From: Selaginella tamariscina
Taxonomy: Eukaryota > Streptophyta > Lycopodiopsida > Selaginellales > Selaginellaceae
Length of the DNA: 64,000 nucleotides
Direction: 5' to 3'
NCBI GenBank assembly: GCA_003024785.1
Contig: PUQB01000874.1
Span: 17,791-81,790 of the forward strand
Made by a program: the position numbers and the translations under genes. Of the stretch, positions 31,578 through 44,786 are shown one piece after another. The first letter of the stretch is position 1. Each line of letters opens with the position of its first letter. Under the pieces are notes generated by a model, which had not been told where the DNA came from, searched no databases, and saw nothing but the letters and a program-made list of their open reading frames with translations.

Positions 31578-34280
31578 TTCTAGTCACACGTAATAATTTC
31601 CAATACATGTGTTTTCAATACGATAATCAAGAAAACTTTTGTACGGCAACTTCTCTCTTTCTCAGACACACACACACAATAGATGTTTATATTATTTTGC
31701 GTAATTATCATATGTATAAACTACAGGTTACCTTTGTAATGATATTCTTATTAAAAATGTAATTAGGGCATTTGATATTTTAATTATTAAATGACGTTTA
31801 ATTAATAAAGATTATTTTGCAGGTCGGATATAAGATCGGCAGTTTTAACTACAGATGGTACAATGCTTATGACTACCAGTCACGATGCAGTTAAAATATG
31901 GAATCCCACGACAGCGTCTTGTTTACGTACAATGGAATCTGGATACGGACTATGTGGGCTTTTTGGACCAGGAAATCACCATGTAATTGTTGGAACAAAA
32001 GCAGGTACATTCTGCGTAATACATTTTATAGTATATATAAATGTATATATATCATTTGTAAATATTAATGTAATATGGTATGTTATTTTAATAAAAGGGG
32101 CTTTGGAGGTTTTTGATATTCGTGCTGCGGAGAGGATTCGAACAGTGGAAGCTCATTCAGCAGCTATATGGTCTATTGTTGCATTGCCAAAGGGTGACGG
32201 GTTTGTTACTGGGAGTGCCGATAATGACGTGAAGTTTTGGCAATATGAGCTTGTCCAAGAGGAAAATAGGGTATGCATACATATGTATGTATATACATGT
32301 ACAGCTACGTCAAAAATAGATTAGCAAGAACACCCATATATATACACATACCACGTGCGTCAGATGCACAAATATAGACTTAAGCCTGTCTTATTCAAAT
32401 CTGGTGTGTTTAGGCGGGGAAGCAGCTCACTGTGCACAACGTGCGTACACTTAGAATGGCTGAAGATGTGCTTTCTGTTCGTTTGAGTCTCGATGGGAAG
32501 TATTTGGCTGTTGCGCTCCTGGACTCTACTGTGAAGGTACTCTGTGTGTGCGTGCGTGCGTGTGCGAAATTTCGTTATAACAGTAGTTTGATATTTTGTT
32601 GTTTATCAAGTGATATATATGTATGTAAGTGATATGCAAATGATATATATGATGTATGTATGTATTATGACATAGTATAATGGTTTTGTTTTCGAACACG
32701 CACATACGCGGAATTGTTATATATGTTTTTCTTTTTTCATGTATATATACACATGCAGATCTTTTTTCAAGACACTCTGAAGTTTTATCTTTCACTTTAC
32801 GGTCACAAGTTACCAGTTCTGTGCATGGACATATCTTCGGACGGAGCTTTACTTGTCTGGTATATATAATATATATATACCTAGATACACATACACACAT
32901 CATGCATATTATATACATGTATAAAAAACATTGAATTAAGTTTTTTTTTTAATTAATTTTAACCATTAATATCAGGCTCTGCGGACAAGAACATTAAAAT
33001 TTGGGGTATGGATTTTGGTGACTGTCACAAGTCCCTGTTTGCTCATAACGATAGCGTCATGGCTATAAAGGTTTGTTTAGTGATTACGTCATGTAGTATA
33101 TATATTTTTCTATTATTGATTTATCACACATTATTGTTATTTACTGTTCGTTATATATTTCTACAGTTTGTGCCAAATACACATTATATGTTTAGCGTGG
33201 GAAAAGATCGAGTGGTAAACTATTGGGATGCTGATAAGTTTGAACACCTTCTAAAGCTCGAGGGTCACCATGCCGAAGTTTGGTGCCTTGCAGTTAGCTC
33301 ATATGGGGATTTCATTATCACGGGATCTCACGATAGATCTATCGCCGCTGGGAGCGTACAGAAGAGCCTTTCTTCTTAGAGGTCTGTCTATCTGTCTCTC
33401 TCTCTCTCTGTATGTATCACGTATCAATATGCAATGTGCATACAATATAGCATTTGTAGTATACGGTTTATAATGTAATATATACTGTGTGTAGTTAATA
33501 TGCATACAAGTATAACATTGAAGTAGCAAACAGCAGTCTGCAGACGAGGTGTACAAGATGTGTTGCTGTACTTTTTATGTATGTATGTTGCGCTTTTGTG
33601 TGATACTCAGTGTAGGGACTTCTAGAATAGCGATCCTTCCTACTGGGTGTGTGTGTGGCGCGTGTGCATGTGCGTGTGCCTGTCTGTGTTCCTGAGTTAT
33701 TCAGTTTAGTGCGTGAGCGTGGCGCTTTTGTATATACTATTCTTAACATACGACAATGATTATATAAAACTTACAGAATGTAACAAAACATGTGCAACGG
33801 AGTAGTAATAATATAATATCGTAATAATATCATAAACTGGTCATTATACTCGACATAGGGAATTTCCAAGGAAACTAATATTACCCGATCCTTCTGAAGT
33901 GGAGTTGAGTGTGTGTGTGTGTTTATACTGTGATACATATGTAGTTCTTACTATAATGACAACGGGCAGTGCTTCATATACATATAATGTTTTGGTATTT
34001 TATGGACTCAGAGACTCTCTCTCTTATGTACTTATTGATCTTTATATAGGAGGAAAGAGAAAAGCTACTTGAAGCTAAGTTCGATTCTGAGCTGGACGAT
34101 GCAAAGGTACAAAGGCATGAATATCCGGAAGAAGGTGCTTCCGGTTTAGCTGGGAGAAAAACACAGGAAACTGTCTCTGCGCTGACTCCATTATCGAAGC
34201 CCTTGATATTGCTGAGGAAGAGCAAAAACGTATCATAGAGCACGAGGTGAGTATTAAACTCTTATGTTATAATCCATGTT

Positions 34281-34335
<55 letters not shown>

Positions 34336-35177
34336 ATATATTTATGCATCTGCTTTTAGTGTACAATGTATACAGTATATATATGTTATGAATTGAGTGG
34401 CACTATATATATTACAGACAATGCCCTTCGCCATACAATGTATATAGATAAACAGGGGAATTGCCACTCAAGTAACGTAATGTTGAACGATATATACATA
34501 TATTTATATCGCACTAAGTTATTGATGTAGATAGAGAAGAGTAAAACAAAGTTTCAACCAAATATCGTGATGTTGGGACTCTCGCCTTCGGCTTATGTTC
34601 TTCGCGCAATAACATCTGTTCGGCCAAGTGACCTTGAACAGGCCTTCCTGGTATGTCTTTCTGTTTACATGTATCTATATATGTATGTGTACATACGTGT
34701 GTATATATAGGGGTATATATAGCCTTGTTTGTAAGCTTTTGATTTACTTAGATGCTTCCGTTCTCGGATGCCTTGAAGCTCCTGGACTACGTGAAACAAT
34801 GGATTCCTGATGTCAGCCAGGTAATCACTTAAAATTGTTCTTTTATAATCTACTAGTTTATATTATTAATGCTTAATATACAAACTATTATAGTTTATAG
34901 TTTATTTTGCTGAAATGTTTAATTCAATATGCAGGTGGAGGCTGTGTGTAGAGTTGTTACACTATTGCTGCGTATACACCATGAGCAACTTATTGCCACT
35001 CCTTCAGCGCGCCCTATATTAACAAGCGTTCAAAGTATTCACACTGGAGTACGGGTAATGCACACATACACACATTATCGTTTATTATATACATATATAC
35101 ATATATACATATACGTGTCTCCAGAGTTTTAAGGATATACTTGGACGTAATCTTGCTGCAATGGGATATGCACAGGT

Positions 35178-35214
<37 letters not shown>

Positions 35215-35387
35215 GATATAAGTAAATTACAATACAGGATTTGCTTGCGGTGAGCACTAATGCGATGTTTAAGGACGCAGGAGCTAAACTGGCGGAGGTT
35301 AGAGCAAAATTATCCGCTAAGAACGATGGTTTACTACAAGATGGACATAAAAGGAAGAAACAAAAGCGACAGCATGCAACCACCTAA
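28537..35387 (+). CDS. WDR3: WDR3/UTP12 (DIP2) homologue, small-subunit processome WD40 protein
   Basis: 18 exons (28537-28776, 29323-29538, 29625-29796, 29934-29984, 30231-30443, 31070-31298, 31823-32004, 32098-32270, 32414-32536, 32759-32859, 32976-33070, 33167-33381, 34050-34246, 34531-34650, 34752-34820, 34935-35054, 35125-35175, 35238-35387) give about 905 codons, near the usual ~940. The N-terminus [17 protein letters not shown] is diagnostic of UTP12. WD40 repeats follow (LRIWD, IIVWD, VRVWD, VKIWN, VKFWQ, IKIWG), then the Utp12 domain (about residues 735-840, [17 protein letters not shown]) and a basic KRKKQKR tail for nucleolar location. It acts in the UTP-B part of the U3 processome for 18S rRNA maturation. 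Frame breaks occur at the 32859/32976 junction, near 33343 and near 34181; conserved sequence resumes after each. Confidence 0.95.
29194..29231. repeat. (GA)n microsatellite in WDR3 intron 1
   Basis: Pure GA dinucleotide run. Others in this gene lie at about 34281-34333 (GT then GA) and 35180-35211 (CT). Confidence 0.95.
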
Positions 35388-37001
35388 TTTTTATTTTTGG
35401 GTAATTTTCTTTTATATTTAAAATATTATATATAAATTACTAGCTTTCTTTAGTATACAACTTAAAAACTCTCACTATATACATACATTTTGTAGTGAGA
35501 TATATCTGTATGTAATTTTACCAGTTTTCGCACACACATGCGTGCTTGCACCAAGACATACCAAAAAAACACTCAAATGGCATGGTGTTTGCTGATAAAC
35601 ATGCACTAAAATATATTGTTTAACTGTATATATATATATATATATATATATATTGTGTGTGTGTGTATACACCTGTATTAATTAAATTCATTTAATAAAG
35701 TGTTTACTAATAAGTATTATAATTTAAATCTGTATTAATTTATAATAGTGATAATTAATTTATTAAATTAATATATTAATATTAATGATTATAATGTTAA
35801 TTATAATTTAATTTAATATATATGTAATAATACTGGGATCCTTCATTCTACAAATTCTTCATAAAATTGTTATTAAGGTAAAAAAGAAACAATGATCCTT
35901 TCTAATTTTATATTTTGTGATCTTTTTATTAAATGTGAAAATTCACAATGCTTCCAAGAGTGACTCATATTTTAATGTAGTAACTGTGTATCTCAATTTT
36001 ATTGTGCAAATTTATCACCAAACTGTTGTTGACAATTAATATATACTTTTAGAATGATATTATATATATACATTTACTTATTAATTAACAAAAGTATATT
36101 ATTAGAATATTCTTATTCTTTTACAATATTGTTTGACATTTTATGTAAAATCTAAAATCTCCAATGCAATTTTTAAGTATTAATAAATTATGTAAATGTC
36201 ATATGACAAAAACATTTTATAGAGTATCAATTTTATGCCCTGGTTGAGTGCTTTGGGCACTTTATGCAAGACAGAGGGTGGTTACAAATTGGGAACTAAC
36301 CAAAATTTTAAAATGGCTCATGGTTAGGAAATAAATAGCCATCAAAATATTGCTCTCAACTGCACACATTTTTTTAAGGACTTTGGTGGAGATTGGTTGT
36401 AGAGGGTACACAAGATGGGGGAATTGGGTGCGGATGGTTAATCTTGGCTACTTGTCAGATCTGGAGGAAGCACAGATGGTGAGAGTGGTGAATGTAAGTC
36501 CGAAGCGGCTTGTATTGGATTTAAAGGTTTGCCTTGCAAATTGTACCAATTGCTCTTATTTTAGGCCAAGCAAATAATTGAGGAATTAGAAATAAACCCC
36601 AAGATGTGAAGATGAAAGTTAGCAACAGGGTGAGGGTTATTTGGGCATGAGCTGCAAATGAGACATGCTCTCTTTGCCATAAAATTTCCACCATCCAATT
36701 GTAGAAACACCTCAATATGGCAAGCCTCTCAAGGTCATTTGAAAAAGGATTTGGCCCAAAATTTTGGAAGGGTGAGTGGTCAAGTGGAATCAAGACGTTT
36801 TGTGGCTTCTTCTCCAAAACAGTTTGACAGTTAGGAGAGTGAAGGCGGTCTAGTTTTAAACCATGTCCTAACCATAGTAGTGTGGAAAGTTCTGAGACAC
36901 ATAGACCATAGGCAAGTCTTTGATCCGTAAGGCCGAATGGAGGAACCTCAAGAGTAGCTAGAGCTATTGAATAAACAGTGGTACTTTGTTGGGGGAGTTA
37001 T
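35388..37001. other. Intergenic DNA without a recognisable gene
   Basis: AT-rich to about 36230 with a TA/GT microsatellite at 35624-35668. From about 36235 base composition rises toward that of the following repeat region. No convincing coding region is seen. Confidence 0.5.
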
Positions 37002-38583
37002 TGTTAAAGTTTTAACTTGAAGGGTTAACAAGTGATAATATGTGGCTCTGAACTGGCCATCTAACATCATCATTTTATATGAACAATGCTAAGTTTTTCA
37101 AAACAATCTTAAAAGTTTAGCTTAGATGTCCAAATAAGCAAAGGTTTCACCCTAAGTCCTTTAAAGTGACTATCTCTAGTTTTGAGATTGTGAGAAAAGA
37201 CTTTAAACCTTAAAGAATAACTCGAGCAGACCTAGGATCAAACATAGGATCATACTTGGGCTCATGCCTAAACCTCACCAAGGAGACATGTGCTCAGCAT
37301 ATACCCCATGATAGAGTTAAGGCATTATCCAAACATGCACCTTCACTTGAGAGTACAACCCCTTTAGGGCCATGAGCCTTAAGGATTTGAATGGCCAAAC
37401 CATACCTTAATCCTAAGGCTAATACTTAATAACCACATGAGTGTGCAATGCTGGCGAACATGAGTATTTCTTTAGTAAATAGATTAAGTTTGGATAACCC
37501 TAAGCATGAAACCACATGAGTACTTTATTAAAGGGCCCATGCTAATGAGCTCAACCTTTGGACATTCACACACCCCCAAGATGAACATATCCAAGTGTGT
37601 AACAAGCACACTTGGTTACAAGACCTAATCTCTCTTAAGCAAATGCCCAAGGCTACACACTGATGTGAGCACAAACATGTCTACCTTTCAAGATCTTTAA
37701 CCTTTCAATATTAAACTTGTGACACAACCCCAAAGGGCATGCCTTGAGCACTATATCATATGCCATAATGTCATTTAGTTTAATGTCACATGTTCATATG
37801 ACACCACTTAGATTTAGGCTATTGCTATAAACAAAAGTTGCACCTGGTGCCACAAACATCACCTATGCCAAACCTAGAACCCCTCTCTTTGAACTCCTAA
37901 TAAAGAGAACTTGCCTACCAAGATCCATGCTCACAATTGAATAAGGGCTTAAATTGTGAGTCAGGATGCGTCCTTTACTTAGTTGTGAGTGTAATTCTTA
38001 GTTTGGCATGAAGGAAGAAGTTAGAGACAAGTCTCAACCCCTAGACTAGAAAAATGTGTACTTTGACAAGAATTCCCAAGTGTGTGAACGTGTTACTAGA
38101 CAAAAAAAAGTTAGCTAACTCCTTGGATGTGGCATACCTAGGCACAATAGTGTGGATTCACTAATGCTAAAATTGGGTAGCAGAAAGTGTGTGCCTTGAT
38201 GACATAAGCTAGGCTCATGCCAGCGAAGAAGAAAGAACTAGAGACCTCTCAGTTTCTACCATGTTTACACCACACTTACTCTACTTAATTTATATAACAA
38301 AGCCCATTCCCCCCACATGTTTTCATGTTTTATGAAGTAAGCTGGTAGGGAATCCCAGTCTCAATACATTTACACTTGGTGAATGACCCACCTACACCTT
38401 GAGGGGTTTAGGGCATGGGGTCATGGCAACCCTAGGATTAGGTGAACCCTAAGGATATTTTTAGCTATATCCAACATGTCGAAATCACTAGAACCAACTA
38501 AGAATTAACTAAAACACCAAAAACAAGGGAAGAAGGTAAGTTCTAGGTTCACTTAGAGTTTCTTGAAGATACATAACAACATC
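37002..38583. mobile_element. LTR-like repeat, copy 1 (right end replaced by palindrome array)
   Basis: Diverged direct copy of the solo LTR at 40895-42651: shared blocks include CCTAAACCTCACCAAGGAG, AGTACAACCCCTTTAGGGCC, GTGACACAACCCCAAAGGGC and GGTAAGTTCTAGGTTCACTT. It starts TGTTAAAG like the other copy's TGTCAGAG. The final ~130 bp of the family are missing; GGGATTAATCTCGCC palindromes start instead at about 38586. Confidence 0.75.
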
Positions 38584-39060
38584 TGGGATTAATCTCGCCA
38601 CCACTTCCTTATTTTAAAGATTTGTGGGCAGGATTTATCCTACTAATCAGTTTTGGACGCAGAAAAGCATTGGCGGGATTAATCTCGCCACCCCCTCGAG
38701 ATCCCTTTGAAATTATAGCCTCAAAGAGAGTTGTGGGCATGATTAATCCCGCCGACTCTTCCTCGTCGAAGGGATTAATCTCGCTGCCTCTCTCCGACGA
38801 GGAAAATCCGGTGGCGGGATTAATCCCGCCGACTCTTCCTCACTGGAGGGAGTCGGCAATGGGATTAATCTTGCCGCCTCTCTCTGAAGGGGAAGAGCCG
38901 ATGGTGGATTAATTCCACTGCCCCTCTTCGAAGGGAAGAGCCAGCGGCGGGATTAATCCCGCCGGCTCTTTTTCGACGGGAGGAGTCGGCGACGAGATTA
39001 ATCCTGCCGCCACTCTTTCCAATGAGGAGAGCTAGCGGGATTAATCCCACCCATCAGTTG
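38584..39060. repeat. Palindrome array A (degenerate GGCGGGATTAATCCCGCC, ~45-bp period)
   Basis: About eleven copies of the 18-bp palindrome or variants at roughly 38586, 38630, 38670, 38737, 38778, 38814, 38858, 38903, 38947, 38992 and 39036. Spacers are purine/pyrimidine-biased (CTCTTCCTCGTCGAAGG-like). It is more decayed than the array at the right end of the window. Confidence 0.9.
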
Positions 39061-39199
39061 TATTAATCAAGCATGAGATATTATCCCTATACATAATTAT
39101 GTATTATTGCACATGCATATTATTAAGCCCGCAATTCAGATTTCTTAGAAATATTGAATAAACAGATATCATAAATAACATAATTATTTCTGTGCAGGA

Positions 39200-40889
39200 C
39201 AATATGTTTAATACTAGAGATAAAGTATGTCTTCTTGGAACAATGAGATAGTTGGCACTGGAACTGTGGAAATTCGAGATGATAATGCATCATGTACAAT
39301 ATTGCCCAAGGATCTTGTGTGTATGTATGGGTGAACACCATTTGCAAGCATGTTGAGGTTTCGAGAATGGAATTTGAGAGGGTTCTCCTGTATTGTGGAA
39401 TTTGGATGAAGTCAAGGCTGACACAGAATATGCAAAGTCACAAACAAATAATAGCACGAGTTCACCAGACGATGGCTTGCCTACTGTGATGGATGAGGTG
39501 ATTCTCTTTCTTCATGAGATTGAGGTTGGGAGAGGCATCATCACAGCTATAAATCAATGGAAGCAGTGTCACAGAGAAGCTAGGGGCTAACTTCGTGGGT
39601 GTAGTTGTGACAGAGGTTTCACCTAATGGCATATTGCATCTTGAATCCCTCGTGAGGTGGCAAACATTTGAATTAAGACGGCGAGATGGTTCAACATATT
39701 CTGGGTTGGATTTCAATAATAACAACCCGGAAGACAACCCATATTTGAAGAGGTTCCTTGCATTGGTCCTATTATAAGAAAAAGGCGATTCATGGGTTGC
39801 AAATCTTCCCTGCAAGTTTCGGCAAGAGGGTCAAGATGGATCCTACATCTTTGAAAGTGTTACGAGCATTTCCACGATTGACTGTGCAAGAAGAAGTGTT
39901 GTCGGATGGCAGATCGGAATGAAATTACCCAATGTAGACATGTCTTTCATATGTTCACCAAAAGCAAAGGCATGAGTTTGTATATGTTGCACTAACTGGG
40001 TGTATTAATGGAATGGCCTCGGACATAGGTTATCAGAGTACATCCATGGTATTTAATAAGGTGGCCATTGCTTCAAAGCTTGGTACACTATATACGGGAT
40101 CCCAAAGACCACGTTCTACCGTCGGAGGGATGAGTGGCTAGATGGAGTGCAAACCTCAGTACATGGGAACACTCACTTGGTAAAACCACTCTCACATTAT
40201 GGCAGCCATAGAGATACTCAAGGCTTTTGTGGAAGCAAATGCAAATAGGATGCCTCACAAATGCCGAACCACAAATGTAGGGGTCAGGGAAAATCTCAAG
40301 GTTTTACCTTCAATCTACACTCAATTGAAGCTGTGTGAACATGTGAACAAGTGCCTCATTTGATGGGGCTCAAGCAATTGCACTGGTACTTCAACAACAT
40401 ATGGAATACTCATTTTAAGGATGTGGAGATTGCAAAACACTCTAGCTTTTCAAGTGTGACACTTGTACATCATTGAAGGCTGTAGAGGCTTGTGCAAAAA
40501 CCTTGGTGGAGATCACTGCCATTCAAAAGAAGATGGAGGCCCACATGATTGCACAACAAACTTGCCGGTTCTCAGTACTATGCACACCACATGCTTTCTG
40601 TGTCATGCCATCAGATACCTGTGCTTAATCCATGACAAGATGGATCATTCAAAGACCAGCATTCCAAAGCTCGTTTGCAACACCAAAGTGCCTTGGAAAT
40701 GTCATGAAACTTCCGATTTCATTGACAGGTGTGCTAACACATGGACACGGTTGTGAGTCATATGGACACTTTTCACTTCCACATTGGTCTAGCGACTCCA
40801 ATTTCACTATTGGGTCGTTGGCCATGTGTTTTAAAAACCTTGAAGCCCACTCACAAACAAATCCTATCAGTGATCTCAAAGTGAAGAAA
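39200..40889 (+). mobile_element. 5' part of a transposon-like gene (DUF7869-like family), split by a solo LTR
   Basis: Plus-strand pieces in several frames: EIVGTGTVEIRDDNASCTIL at about 39248, ILKAFVEANANRMPHKCRT at about 40212, IHDKMDHSKTSIPKL at about 40628, and SLTGVLTHGHGCESYGHF then DSNFTIGSLAMCFKNLE to about 40850. This order continues on the far side of the solo LTR at 42657, showing one interrupted gene. From memory, the pattern belongs to a large uncharacterised family in plants and invertebrates annotated DUF7869, often repeat-associated. Many frame breaks; presumably dead. Confidence 0.55.
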
Positions 40890-40894
40890 CAACA

Positions 40895-42651
40895 TGTCAG
40901 AGTTTTAACCCAAAGGACTAACACGTGGCAACATGTGGTTGCCAAGTGGCCATTCAGCGTCATCACCCTGTGTGAGCAACGCTAAGTCTTCCAAGATAAC
41001 CTTAAGAGTATGACTCAGGGGCCCAATTAGGCAAAAGACTTAGAGTCCTACCCTAAGTCCCCTAGAATGACCATCCCCTGAACCCTAGAGGATAACCCAA
41101 GTAGACTTTAGGATCCTGTCCCAGTAAACTTTAGGATCCTATCCCAGTACACCTAGACAGGCTCATGCCCTAACCTCACAAAGGAGTTGTGTCTCACACA
41201 TACCCCCGTGACAGTTAAGGCATCGTCACTTACCCCTCGAGGAATCACCCTTATCCGGAAGTACAACCCTTTAGGGTGACAAGGGGTACCCTGAACCACG
41301 ACTAACCCCTAAGGGTTTAAGTGGCCAAGTCATACCCTAGACCTAGGGCTAGTACTTAGTGAGGACACGAGTGTGCGTCGTAGGTGGACACGAGTGTTCT
41401 ATTAAGTAAACTCCCTAAGGCTAGGTTTGGATAACCCTAAGTACATGACGTTGCGAATGTCTCATGATAAGGCTTTTGCTAATGAACTTAGGTTGTTTAA
41501 CCCTTAGATCCTAAGGAGAACACCCCCTAGCCAGGTGTGCCAAAGCACACCTAGTTACGAGATCTAACCTCCCTTGAGTGAATGCTCAAGGTTTAGCACC
41601 CTAGTGCAAACACAAGCATGTATGTTTATTAGAGTATCCAACCCCTTGGCAACAAACCCATGACACAACCCCAAAGGGCATGCCTCGGGCGTTGTATCAT
41701 GTGACGTTTAGTCTAGTGTCACATCTCCATGTGACACTCCCCGATGTGGGCTATCATGCCATAGCCCTTAGATTCAAGAGACGCACCAAGTGCCACAAAC
41801 GTGGCTCTTAAATGCCAACTCTAGAACCCCTTAGTGAACCCTTAGGAACTGGTAATGTGAACCTGTCAAACAAGATCCCACACCCACAACTGGTCAAGGA
41901 CATGGATGTGCCTTGCTTGGCCATGAGTGCTACTCCTAGCTTGACGTGGAGGAGGAGGCTAGAGACAAGCCACAACCTCAGCCTCTTGGAACATGCATCT
42001 CGACAAGACCTCTTAGGCATGGATTCGCCAACGTTAAGGGTAAGCTACCCCGAAGGTGGGACGTACCCCTATCATCTGGAAGTTAGGGCGGCACAATAGA
42101 GGGTTGTACCTTAATGACACAAGCTAAAGCTTGCACCGGCAGAAGAGTAACGAACTCAGTCATAAACCCATGAGCTCTCCTACGTATACTCTACCTTATT
42201 TATGTGATGGAGCCCCCCCCCCCTTTTCCTGTATGTGTATGTGGGATGGCACTAAATTAGCTAGCCCCTTATTAAGTTAATGAGAGAGTGTTTAACTTAG
42301 CCTAACTCTTTAACCCTAAAACCCTACCCAAGGGGGTGGGGGTTTTTAGGGCGTGGGTTAGGGCAACCCTAGGGGTGTTCCTAACTCTACTAAACACGCC
42401 AAACTCATTTACATTAACCAATCAACCTAACTAGGATGTCAAAATTGGGGTGGGTTTCTAGAAGGTAAGTTCTAGCTTCACTTAGAGTTTCTTACAAATA
42501 CCTAATGACACCCGGCCGGACCATCACCAGATACCCAAGTGCACTAAGCAGGCCTGTTTCCTACTACATCTAGGGTCCATCAACATAGTACAGTAGGTAA
42601 CAACAATCAACGTCCAAAGTAAGGGGTCGAGTCATAGTAAAAACTATGACA
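40895..42651. mobile_element. Solo LTR (1,757 bp) with 5-bp target-site duplication
   Basis: Starts TGTCAGAG and ends TATGACA (TGTCA/TGACA inverted ends). It is flanked by CAACA at 40890-40894 and 42652-42656. Removing it and one CAACA rejoins the interrupted gene. No internal coding region of its own. This is the textbook structure left by recombination between two LTRs. Confidence 0.85.
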
Positions 42652-42656
42652 CAACA

Positions 42657-44037
42657 CCTTCAACCTTTACATAATGCTCTCATAAACACATCTGCACTTG
42701 AGGCTACTTAGGAATATGAGAGGCATTATCAGCAGCTGCACAAAAAATAGATGGCCCTGTTGAGAGTTCTAGTTCAGTGGAGGGATCTAGCTCAAATAGT
42801 GTACATGTGTCCTCAACATCAAATAAGCTTCCTCGTCATTTGCTTTTACAGATGGATAATTGTGCAGGCGAGAACAAAAATAGGTAAATCATTTTACTTA
42901 AGGGTTTCTCAAGCTCATACTTACTTTTATTTTCTAGATATGTGCTAGCATACTTGTCAATGCTTGTTGCCAAAGGTGTGTTTGAACAATCACGCTCAGT
43001 TTCCTTATGGTTGGTCACACTCATGAAGATATTGATGCGTTCTTCAGCAAGGTCTCCAACTCTACAAAAAGGACAAGTGCACTTACCTTACCGCATATGA
43101 TGAATTTTTTGAAAATTGCATCTCCAAAAAAAGTTGTGCTTTGCTTGTGACTGAGGTGCCAGACTTCAAAAAATTTCTCAAGGAGTATATAAAAGAGGGA
43201 GTGATTCTTTAGTTGGTCACCTTGTGCCGCTACAATTCTTTTTCTCCATACGAGATGGTATACCTATTATGCAGTACAAGTTACGGCCAGCAGAGTGGTT
43301 ACCGAAAGAGGGCTTAATGCTCTTCAAAAGTGGAGAGGATGGAAAGCCACTTCTCCCAGAAGGACAACCAGACCCTATTCCATTGAGTGCCCAGCTCAAG
43401 GAACAAGAGGTTATTATTGATGGCATCAAAAAATATGTGGCATGGGTTCAAAAATCGATGCCAAAGAATTCTGATAAGGCAACTGGTTACTCAGAACTAT
43501 ATAAGCATGTGGTCGACTATTGGGAGACTGTTTCGAGAGTTGGAAGGGCCTACTGTCACAAGTACAGAATTGCAACACCCTTTTTGGCCTAAAACAAGGT
43601 GGCGAGAGGAGATTGAAATGACATCACTGAGCACAGACGACATAGAAGCCAGTAGTGATGTGGAAGTGCAAACCCCACACTTTGTTGGACAAAGGAAAAA
43701 AACCTAAAGCATACTTTGATTGCTGCAAGGATCTTCAAAAACTAATGATGGTCTCATTACTCCAGATGTCATATAATCAGCCTATTTGGATGGGTCAAAT
43801 TATCGACACACCTGAAGTAATCAAAAAATAGTATGTTAAGGTTGCATGGTTCAAACCACAAAAAAGGCGACACGAGAAGGAGAGCGAAAGATATAATGGA
43901 TGCCTAGAGAAAACATGGTCTCCCAATCAAAAAGACCCAGCATGTTTTATAAATGTTAAATCCATTCGATATGGGTGGATGTCAAGAAGCGTTGATAAAG
44001 TCACGATTAACAAAACTGCAAGAATGTATGTTTTCTG
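42657..44037 (+). mobile_element. 3' part of the DUF7869-like transposon-like gene
   Basis: Continues the gene split by the solo LTR. Visible are LLLQMDNCAGENKN at 42840, then a GTAAAT...CTAG intron (42882-42938) joining to YVLAYLSMLVAKGVF, VGHTHEDIDAFFSKVSNS in a shifted frame at about 43010, VGHLVPLQFFFSIRDGIPIM and YKLRPAEWLPKEGLML at 43214-43330, and a C-terminal VKVAWFKPQKRRH at about 43840. The DN...N and HTHEDID motifs resemble acidic catalytic motifs of transposase-like nucleases, but that is inference. Frame breaks are frequent. Confidence 0.6.
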
Positions 44038-44557
44038 AAGCTTAAAGCAATTACAAAATTATAAAATATCATATATTTAATATTCATAATTATTATAAAC
44101 TCTTTAATAATAGTACCAAATTGTTTACTTAACTATATAAATTTAAAAAATATGGAAGATTGACTATATTATTATAGGTTTTATATATATATTATTACTA
44201 CTACAAATTTTTAATTAATGTTATATTTAAATATTAATATTTTAATAACAACATCAATATTTATATAATGTACCTCTTATGCTCTTCCTTAATTTTATAT
44301 TAGGCAATCTTAAATATAATATATTATATAATTTAATACCTTCTACTTTTATAATGTTATTAATTTTTGTTCAATGAATGCTATAATTTATTAAAGGGTC
44401 GATTACAAAATAGAATATTCTAAAGAATATTCTTTCAAACATATATTCTAAAGAATATTCCTTTAATATTAGAAAATGCTAATTAAATAGCTAAAATTGC
44501 TAATTATTAGGAAATGGGACTATAGCCATGCCCATTTTAGTTACAACTTTGCATGAA
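44038..44557. other. AT-rich stretch without genes
   Basis: Very AT-rich; includes a cluster of AGAATATTCT palindromic words at 44411-44470. Nothing else seen. Confidence 0.55.
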
Positions 44558-44786
44558 TGATCATAGAAAGACTGGTGTTGATAGTAATTGATTGTACAAC
44601 AATTAAGTCGGAGCTTTTATACTCACAACTCCAAGAGCTAATTTGCTCATGAGCTAAAAATGGTGACCCTTATCCTGTAGGTGTATCATGTAGGCATATC
44701 CTATATCCTGTAGGTATATCCTATGGGCATATCCTGTATCCCGTATCATGTATCCTGTATCCTGCATCCGTATTGGGTCATGAAAG
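44558..44786 (-). repeat. 3' LTR of the chromovirus
   Basis: Matches 49991-50224, including TCATAGAAAGACTGGTGTTG and a run of TATCCTGTAGGCA-like words (44668-44765), which form a short tandem repeat inside the LTR. Confidence 0.85.

Noticed and set aside
36350-36817. Short open frames on both strands
   Set aside because: No conserved motif, splice structure or start context; consistent with chance in moderately GC-balanced repeat DNA.
36993-42656. A complete LTR retrotransposon with LTRs at 37002-38583 and 40895-42651
   Set aside because: The right copy has its own target-site duplication and lies inside another gene that continues beyond it, so these are two separate LTR-family insertions, not a pair around one element.
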